Origin: Candidatus Omnitrophota bacterium
Lineage (GTDB): Bacteria; Omnitrophota; Gorgyraeia; 1-14-0-20-64-10; JACQQZ01
Assembly: GCA_016206635.1 (NCBI GenBank)
Contig: JACQRF010000022.1
Span: 1 to 9,342, forward strand
Direction: 5' to 3'
Length of the DNA: 9,342 nt
Part shown: positions 9,001 through 9,342 of the stretch, in pieces
Numbering within the stretch: the first letter of the stretch is position 1
How the letters are laid out: every line of letters begins with the position of its first letter
Notes under the pieces: generated by a model
The model's input: the letters and a program-made list of their open reading frames with translations, nothing else
Database searches by the model: none
Told to the model about the DNA's origin: nothing
Position numbers and translations under genes: made by a program

Positions 9001-9090
9001 ACGATCGATGAGGCGTTGCGCGCGGCGGGCTGGCGGTCGGGGAAGATCGATGCGTTGCTGGATACCGTTCGCGCGAAAGTCTACGCCTGA
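1..9090 (+). CDS. Giant multi-pass membrane protein of unknown function, 5' end probably outside the window
   Basis: One uninterrupted frame of at least 3,028 codons ends in TGA at 9088-9090; such a length cannot arise by chance even in GC-rich DNA. A TTG at base 4 is the first possible start, but codon 1-3 (CCA) is also open, no ribosome binding site can be seen and the first residues are not a signal peptide, so I treat the gene as 5' partial. The protein alternates soluble regions with hydrophobic clusters (about residues 697-1077, 1352-1376, 1739-1764 and 2141-2205), then has an Ala-rich coiled coil with 39-residue repeats and a small C-terminal alpha/beta domain. A motif A-G-[LVMG]-E-E recurs at residues 748, 1099, 1667, 2066 and 2892 in linkers. 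I recognise no catalytic motif or named family. A membrane-embedded surface, envelope or scaffold role is inference. Giant cyclic-glucan synthases are similar in size, but I see none of their motifs with confidence. The reading frame is sure; the function is unknown. Confidence 0.93.
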   Translation, partial: PLTIPPFTTEPEESIRAVLRLRVGEDDFGMADPSGRGRVWPHVVVHEAIVLVNPSGPSEIADAVGVPAFDPVVLTAVSRDHRLRPRFTEQLRDWLTDPQHPRSAWVLEACRRLVGAWIPLSSADDPLKVVEAAVPLKPRHGVTTLFVESDEFLALALSRQRGQLEVIGARQNGAAARRLLQLLEEARRKGLKVVWVINLETAARRWGPGISAAREFLVAVKNLMEDDHLKFKAFGVALAHPERLNKTDYQWIVARYQNAQTPLMVLGDTGIPQVVGVLQVPQAHDLTGADSDGPEALQGRLRRDSQAAAGKILGAVVLTPAQFAASPTLRGGRTEEIAELLLGPPVAASPRSEDGDEGPRWSAGGLLTPVWLAQQIQEPRPYLAPVQAFIVDFLRLRKAAPWTTGHPSWLVNRVVAHDPVRKFMLRFLWFDSGRGLSKTLILPLPDSRYDLTKPLRFLLALPSGPQAFDIEFAPWNDERRFPNEPGRTLAPLVIVQGPAARPAVWPLNTGVMSWVSFGGGHGYFDQAPTGWMIERGQRRWVAEHRTFSLESGRPMLHFGRDLTREWLWLRVGDGRVQQVRRGQSAWVPMGTAAFQMALEPTGRIKFSGGTFGEETLELWDVDDLRAMERWQLSLDPAASQTMELTLDPKKVALGVSARPPVAPESILATAADLPTLLRDLAEARVVPHSRIPENLGRVAAWLLGISVIVGGGLRGANRLLAEDRQARIAARIRRGETTPVPPPASPPEAGGLEEQGTRWRQIGRALGLTVTTTAAFWGWAQVPGLLLQWSGVLVSPAAVITVVVTTALLASWGGGIAKTFAPKLVERVHHRVRRIGATVAGVGTLAQWIGVLAAVIAAYPVVVTGVTWLGVAGIIVGVAWGLYRYAGELADPSRNSSLVASTLFHAGVVAGLMIWFGNFWPAGGWGALTAIHLFKAVAAYGVAAVIGKLVLSDAVPFFLGGLPHFFEWGFAWFTPDKEAHENRAKADVERLQKLMTDTPLSALAGLGGVWLFAGAPWLLTQLSLTLAQLPTWLFGPRLATVAANVATIAAILQSAPVVNIAAGAVAVAASLWLLATVSKRVAPLFRPRAPPAVAVPPKPAGLEERAARGQAVLDRASGWAEHVVASHRGELGLSGESPTATSGDPTPNLLALDAHLNDLLGKKESSWSRDVRRALITAWLVLRRFPPVPAGGSVVLRGYRKTLEGSRKVVKDVTKQHANGGLRAGGVVMTAEALRLVAEALTKAADEVADPMHWTASHDAAQAAATTMTRLAGQIAAAHDLLNGYAFLAEAVEFILQLDVGAQFGVSDRAPRAPFYATSVHELIEMFRRNPTLHAIYPGIFTLPGWSKDHVTLGLQVLGTPFVFVAQFLEYQISIFVRWLHGRASPDAAALRTYQAFVRSDMEPRFFAYILEVIGRWLKGHLFVYMNAVHGRLFQWEPEPPGLFRLARRAPGGLLTIAERQRASRDPLAQLAGWYQSFPEFTNLLYQVGEQPGITTFHVRRWRDRDDQDKPQGPSNSGIADDVALGLDRNDALDPGLFVIRLTGNMNEVVFHAPYSLEIKDGQIKVGEHPAKYAVHYGPRLAQMPKSFRMGLALSLLHGLYTIEPTVSDGQVVWNGVTPWTRAPAADVVDARQQVETARTARSDIAREAYLHLNDGYRADGHRTPPHAGLEERDAYPDLGPPLGWTPAVWVGWQWRRMIYQVADIISLRLWALDNTPEKQLGFWSRAWREVAKGMYYLDVPLIVGTALWLMSAIGGWGWVAWLACSRRVQDVLFRKLLPVTLWRPRQEPILSSFVYNYDPPSLIRLTEQATGRLAAVPSASRSPAGYVAFLKQGLTALETAGIYDDVIELGRGLSPQRHLQSAVRPEWSWERESIARVKRGFGKIPIGARPAAQYAVLHTLQYQRLAIGHDRELIRALAYGSHDPGAVGQGNRQREFMKFRSHPDHYRLHELLRAMAPVTHDFSQADQNDLVARFDDPRSEFSEFYGRRRSWAWTAPEYPIRISSVARDGLRRWIEQAGKQTPSRMGPTWDWLRESALQPDLDDLNRTLDRRALDLIHRRGHRPQSAGVEEGEPPAARPTLGPFAVWEVSPELYYAAEFHPGGELGRLIGLDWMLYHLSHGLDHIGRPGSVVNRVGRVVNRLLASAAAGAVAYGAVTSLPSLAPLLSTVVGALPVVGGTLAALAVPIAWVAAIGLAVVAAGAGLSAWYSPDGRNGQRLDMWVADARGLSAFGDGVRALSLIPGAFQWLGAQIVWRCPMIGLRAWDRRGVAWARKRLYSRDARLLARRVDPHKDPDMFLGFIHNLDWEFVLGALPPALRIFGLTLFTRSANAWNASPIPAAVALRLAHEPPDARVLSDLNYLKSGRMMTGMLDLGLTFAEDTLLGWMLGDLLFPASPAVSLHREARLLERFLQLRDDQDALLRALQFRKGMGMELANHELLGGKLPQEILDEFGKLSPDAQLEFFLAIMGDLEAYQRNEVSTAGDTGVGLASYLFTHNTAQKLYQRVLGAYAPGEKDSHLWFLVIAMVDQWRGGAIARRLQLMNRQWNPSFKILDGTLADPTVLRHLLHNGQFTDPRIAVAAVWANLPENQPFTQVRHIPYYPVKTIRGPTLVPPSAGGEYQTLNVDSLPQFRAVNHVLRKYRKTELIMASPEVLDQLRVVAKLSPAEADPTAITLPQAIAIEDDVVAPSSTTAQASAATQAQTLEVAETAVTTAAGDLKTFRAQRAEVRAQTQAEETRLIQAQAAAEAAVTTAAGDLKTFRAQRAEVRAQTQAEETRLIQAQAAAEAAVTTAAEALATFHTKYVEARRLAQADEARLAAALAAAQRTATEQAKRLTVAKEAVTAAATALATFQTQQAADQATAAQRVQGLKQKVEVARAADAAAVARRSDDRAGMEERPVPPAPAGFVLVGEAGRAAGVFVQHELPYVIAIATSPDEALQLQAAGVEETQMIVVGAAAGQFRWTAASMDEALAMARGILREWIGAVTAVVHVVTTQSLSRTIDEALRAAGWRSGKIDALLDTVRAKVYA
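4..2091 (+). other. Module 1 of the giant protein: N-terminal soluble region (residues 1-696)
   Basis: This region has no membrane segment. Residues about 140-280 alternate hydrophobic strands and charged helices: a strand near 141-147, a helix with several Arg and Glu at 174-188, a strand K-V-V-W-V-I-N at 191-197 and another at 261-279. This is the look of a Rossmann-like alpha/beta fold, but no nucleotide-binding or catalytic signature is visible. A polar acidic linker follows at about 345-360. Residues about 400-670 are rich in Trp, Gly and alternating hydrophobic residues, for example W-L-W-L-R-V-G-D-G near 570, suggesting a beta-sandwich. The first membrane helix (about 697-714) is followed by a strongly basic stretch. 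By the positive-inside rule this places the present module outside the cytoplasm, which would need a signal or anchor upstream of the window. Topology and folds are inferred by eye. Confidence 0.5.
2092..3243 (+). other. Module 2: multi-pass membrane region (residues 697-1080)
   Basis: Hydrophobic stretches of membrane-spanning length lie at about residues 697-714, 764-786, 791-815, 838-858, 860-882, 900-919, 926-948, 1000-1030 (one or two), 1038-1055 and 1057-1076, so roughly 9 to 11 passes. Basic loops at 715-738 (many Arg), 818-837 (K, R and H-rich) and 1078-1089 (KR...R.R) fit cytoplasmic placement. The loop at 960-998, with an amphipathic charged helix, also fits inside. Short Gly/Pro/Trp loops fit the outside. 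The last pass ends just before the second A-G-L-E-E motif, and the first motif sits between pass 1 and the remaining cluster. No transporter signature, conserved buried charge pattern or polysaccharide-synthase motif is apparent. It may be a channel, a flippase-like module or only an anchor. Confidence 0.6.
2245..2265 (+). other. Linker motif copy 1 (A-G-G-L-E-E-Q, residues 748-754)
   Basis: The motif follows a Pro/Ala/Ser-rich linker (residues 740-747) and lies between the first membrane helix and the following membrane cluster. It is the only copy with an extra Gly and with Gln after the two Glu. By charge pattern the loop is cytoplasmic. It could be a processing site, a docking motif or a domain-boundary remnant; the sequence alone does not decide. 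Confidence 0.5.
3298..3315 (+). other. Linker motif copy 2 (A-G-L-E-E-R, residues 1099-1104)
   Basis: The motif sits directly after a proline-rich stretch (residues 1085-1098) that closes the membrane module. It precedes a charged helical region that opens module 3. It matches copy 3 exactly over six residues, although the codons differ (ggc ctc gag gaa here, ggt ttg gag gag there), so the similarity is at protein level and not a recent DNA copy. Confidence 0.55.
3316..5001 (+). other. Module 3: helical then beta-rich region (residues 1105-1666)
   Basis: Residues about 1155-1310 are Ala-rich and charged and look mainly helical. A hydrophobic stretch with aromatic residues at about 1352-1376 could be a membrane helix or a membrane-parallel amphipathic helix, since it contains Gln and Glu. 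Residues about 1390-1475 include an aromatic-rich helical part followed by a Pro-rich turn near 1438-1442. Residues about 1490-1580 alternate short hydrophobic strands with Asp/Gly turns, suggesting a small beta domain. No catalytic motif is recognised. The module is bounded by motif copies 2 and 3, and its polar end (residues 1625-1666, rich in Ala, Arg, Asp and His) reads as a flexible linker. Confidence 0.45.
5002..5019 (+). other. Linker motif copy 3 (A-G-L-E-E-R, residues 1667-1672)
   Basis: The motif follows a polar linker ending in T-P-P-H and precedes a Pro/Tyr/Asp turn and a Trp-rich helix that opens module 4. Its residues are identical to copy 2 while its codons differ, which argues for protein-level conservation. 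Confidence 0.55.
5020..6198 (+). other. Module 4: membrane segment plus charged soluble region (residues 1673-2065)
   Basis: The module opens with a Trp-rich stretch (about residues 1682-1720). A single strong hydrophobic segment follows at about 1739-1764, flanked by Arg/Lys on both sides; its 26 residues fit one pass or a re-entrant loop better than two full passes. Residues about 1780-2065 are soluble, rich in Arg, Asp, Tyr and Trp, and probably mixed helix and loop. Clusters such as Y-N-Y-D-P-P (about 1796-1801) and H-P-D-H-Y (about 1942-1946) stand out, but I can tie them to no known active site. The function is unknown. Confidence 0.45.
6199..6216 (+). other. Linker motif copy 4 (A-G-V-E-E-G, residues 2066-2071)
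   Basis: The motif lies in a low-complexity linker: Arg/Gly/His/Pro/Gln before it and Gly/Glu/Pro/Ala after it. Val replaces Leu and Gly replaces Arg, making this one of the more divergent copies. It separates module 4 from module 5. Confidence 0.45.
6217..8070 (+). other. Module 5: membrane cluster and long helical region (residues 2072-2689)
   Basis: After a Pro-rich linker (about residues 2072-2085), an aromatic and His-containing stretch leads to a 65-residue Ala/Val/Leu-rich cluster at about 2141-2205 (bases 6424-6618), enough for two or three membrane passes. Arg residues just before it (2132-2140) fit the inside face. Residues about 2206-2575 are charged, Trp-containing and mainly helical, with repeated Leu/Arg/Asp patterns, and look cytoplasmic. 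A Pro/Tyr-rich stretch at about 2586-2616 breaks the helices. A short alpha/beta piece follows (about 2618-2660), and a Pro/Ala/Ser linker leads into the coiled coil. No known family is recognised. Confidence 0.45.
8131..8364 (+). repeat. Near-identical 117-bp direct tandem repeat, two copies
   Basis: Copy 1 is 8131-8247 and copy 2 is 8248-8364. They differ at two bases only, TTG/CTG (8215 against 8332) and GCT/GCC (8235 against 8352), and both changes are silent, so the two encoded 39-residue units (residues 2710-2748 and 2749-2787) are identical. The unit length keeps the frame. This points to a recent in-frame duplication or to homogenisation. Confidence 0.95.
8365..8640 (+). repeat. Two diverged copies of the 39-residue repeat
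   Basis: Copy 3 (8365-8481, residues 2788-2826) again opens with V-T-T-A-A and matches copy 1 at 19 of 39 residues, with conserved L, T-F, E, R, Q-A, E and R-L positions. Copy 4 (8524-8640, residues 2841-2879) opens with V-T-A-A-A and keeps L-A-T-F. A 14-residue spacer at 8482-8523 separates copies 3 and 4, equal to two heptads. The array therefore contains older, diverged units and one young duplication. Confidence 0.75.
8677..8694 (+). other. Linker motif copy 5 (A-G-M-E-E-R, residues 2892-2897)
   Basis: This is the last copy of the motif. It lies between the end of the coiled coil (a polar R-R-S-D-D-R stretch) and a Pro-rich lead into the C-terminal domain. Met replaces Leu; the E-E-R core is kept. 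Its position exactly at a change from helical stalk to globular domain supports a boundary role. Confidence 0.55.
8695..9087 (+). other. Module 7: C-terminal alpha/beta domain (residues 2898-3028)
   Basis: After a short Pro/Ala linker the domain alternates strands and helices: a strand near F-V-L-V-G (about 2907), a strand near Y-V-I-A-I-A (2926-2931), a helix over 2934-2943, a strand M-I-V-V-G (2950-2954), a helix over 2966-2981, a strand near 2984-2992 and a closing helix pair over 3000-3024. At about 130 residues it could be a compact regulatory or binding domain. No catalytic residues, phosphoacceptor or metal-binding motif can be assigned. The protein ends V-Y-A without a sorting or anchoring signal. 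Confidence 0.5.
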
Positions 9091-9091
9091 T

Positions 9092-9120
9092 CCGACACAT
9101 CTGCGGTTTTGTGTTATCGT
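9092..9120 (+). promoter_or_regulatory. Candidate promoter for the downstream gene, possibly leaderless
   Basis: A -35-like CCGACA (9092-9097, four of six consensus bases) is followed by a 17-base spacer and a -10-like TATCGT (9115-9120, four of six). TG at 9112-9113 one base before it forms an extended -10. The -10 ends six bases before the ATG at 9127, so transcription would start at or next to the A of the start codon. No Shine-Dalgarno-like purine run lies at the usual distance, which fits leaderless translation. This was identified by eye from consensus only. Confidence 0.4.
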
Positions 9121-9126
9121 AGAGCT

Positions 9127-9342
9127 ATGACCCGTGCGAAAAAATCCCGAGGCCGCCCGAAGCCCAAGCGGCCGTTGCGATGGTGGATCATGGTGGCGAT
9201 CGGCGGGGCGGCCTGGTGCGTGATCGGCGGCCTGTTTCTGTGCTTCCTGGCGTCGCCGGTGGTGACCACGGTGCGGCCATTCTCCCCGACGGCGATCCCG
9301 ACGCCGTCTGTCCCTGCGCCCCGCCCCTCTCCCCAGGGTGCC
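9127..9342 (+). CDS. Putative membrane-anchored protein with proline-rich stretch, 3' partial
   Basis: The ATG at 9127 opens a frame that stays open to the end of the window (72 codons). Residues 2-18 are strongly basic (about nine Lys/Arg, with RGRPKPKRP). A hydrophobic helix follows at about 19-46 (W-W-I-M-V-A-I-G start), then a Pro/Thr/Ser-rich stretch from about 52 onward. This is the layout of a single-pass, N-in C-out anchored protein whose domain, outside the window, is held away from the membrane by a linker. The Cys residues in the helix lack a lipobox context. An in-frame ATG at 9190 would remove the basic tail and is less likely as start. The gene follows the giant gene by 36 bases on the same strand, so it may be cotranscribed, use its own promoter, or both. 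The family cannot be named from this part. Confidence 0.75.
   Translation, partial: MTRAKKSRGRPKPKRPLRWWIMVAIGGAAWCVIGGLFLCFLASPVVTTVRPFSPTAIPTPSVPAPRPSPQGA

Noticed and set aside
9091..9126. Terminator in the gap between the two genes
   Set aside because: The gap holds no inverted repeat able to form a GC-rich hairpin; the only T run is four bases (9107-9110) with no stem before it.
9127..9342. Lipoprotein signal in the downstream gene
   Set aside because: The Cys residues in the hydrophobic segment are preceded by A-A-W and L-F-L, which do not fit a lipobox.

Overview
The window is almost entirely one gene. A single forward-strand open frame runs from the left edge to a TGA at 9088-9090 and encodes at least 3,028 residues. 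It is already open in the first three bases, so its true start probably lies upstream. After a 36-base gap a second forward gene begins at 9127 and runs off the right edge, with 72 codons visible. I see no RNA genes, insertion sequences, CRISPR array or clear terminator. The long open frames on the minus strand are high-GC shadows of the large gene.

The organism is a GC-rich bacterium. The giant protein has no family I can name. It is cut into modules by a short recurring motif, A-G-[L/V/M/G]-E-E (usually followed by R), which occurs five times in proline-rich or polar linkers. From memory, very large proteins and AGLEE-type motifs are associated with Omnitrophota (candidate phylum OP3). I therefore favour that lineage at low to moderate confidence; nothing here proves it.

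Layout of the giant protein, numbered from the TTG at base 4: (1) residues 1-696, soluble, alpha/beta then beta-rich; (2) residues 697-1080, a membrane module of about 9-11 hydrophobic segments, with the first motif just after its first helix and the second at its end; (3) residues 1105-1666, a mostly helical region, one hydrophobic stretch, then a beta-rich part; (4) residues 1673-2065, one hydrophobic segment and a charged soluble region; (5) residues 2072-2690, a hydrophobic cluster at 2141-2205 and a long helical region; (6) residues 2690-2891, an Ala/Gln/Glu-rich predicted coiled coil built from 39-residue repeats; (7) residues 2897-3028, a small alpha/beta C-terminal domain after the last motif. 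The charge pattern around the first membrane helices suggests that residues 1-696 lie outside the cytoplasm and that the first two motifs face inward.

The downstream gene encodes a small basic cytoplasmic tail, one membrane anchor and a proline-rich stretch. It has no usable ribosome binding site. An extended -10-like promoter ends six bases before its ATG, which suggests a leaderless transcript. Both visible gene products look membrane-anchored, but no shared pathway can be deduced.
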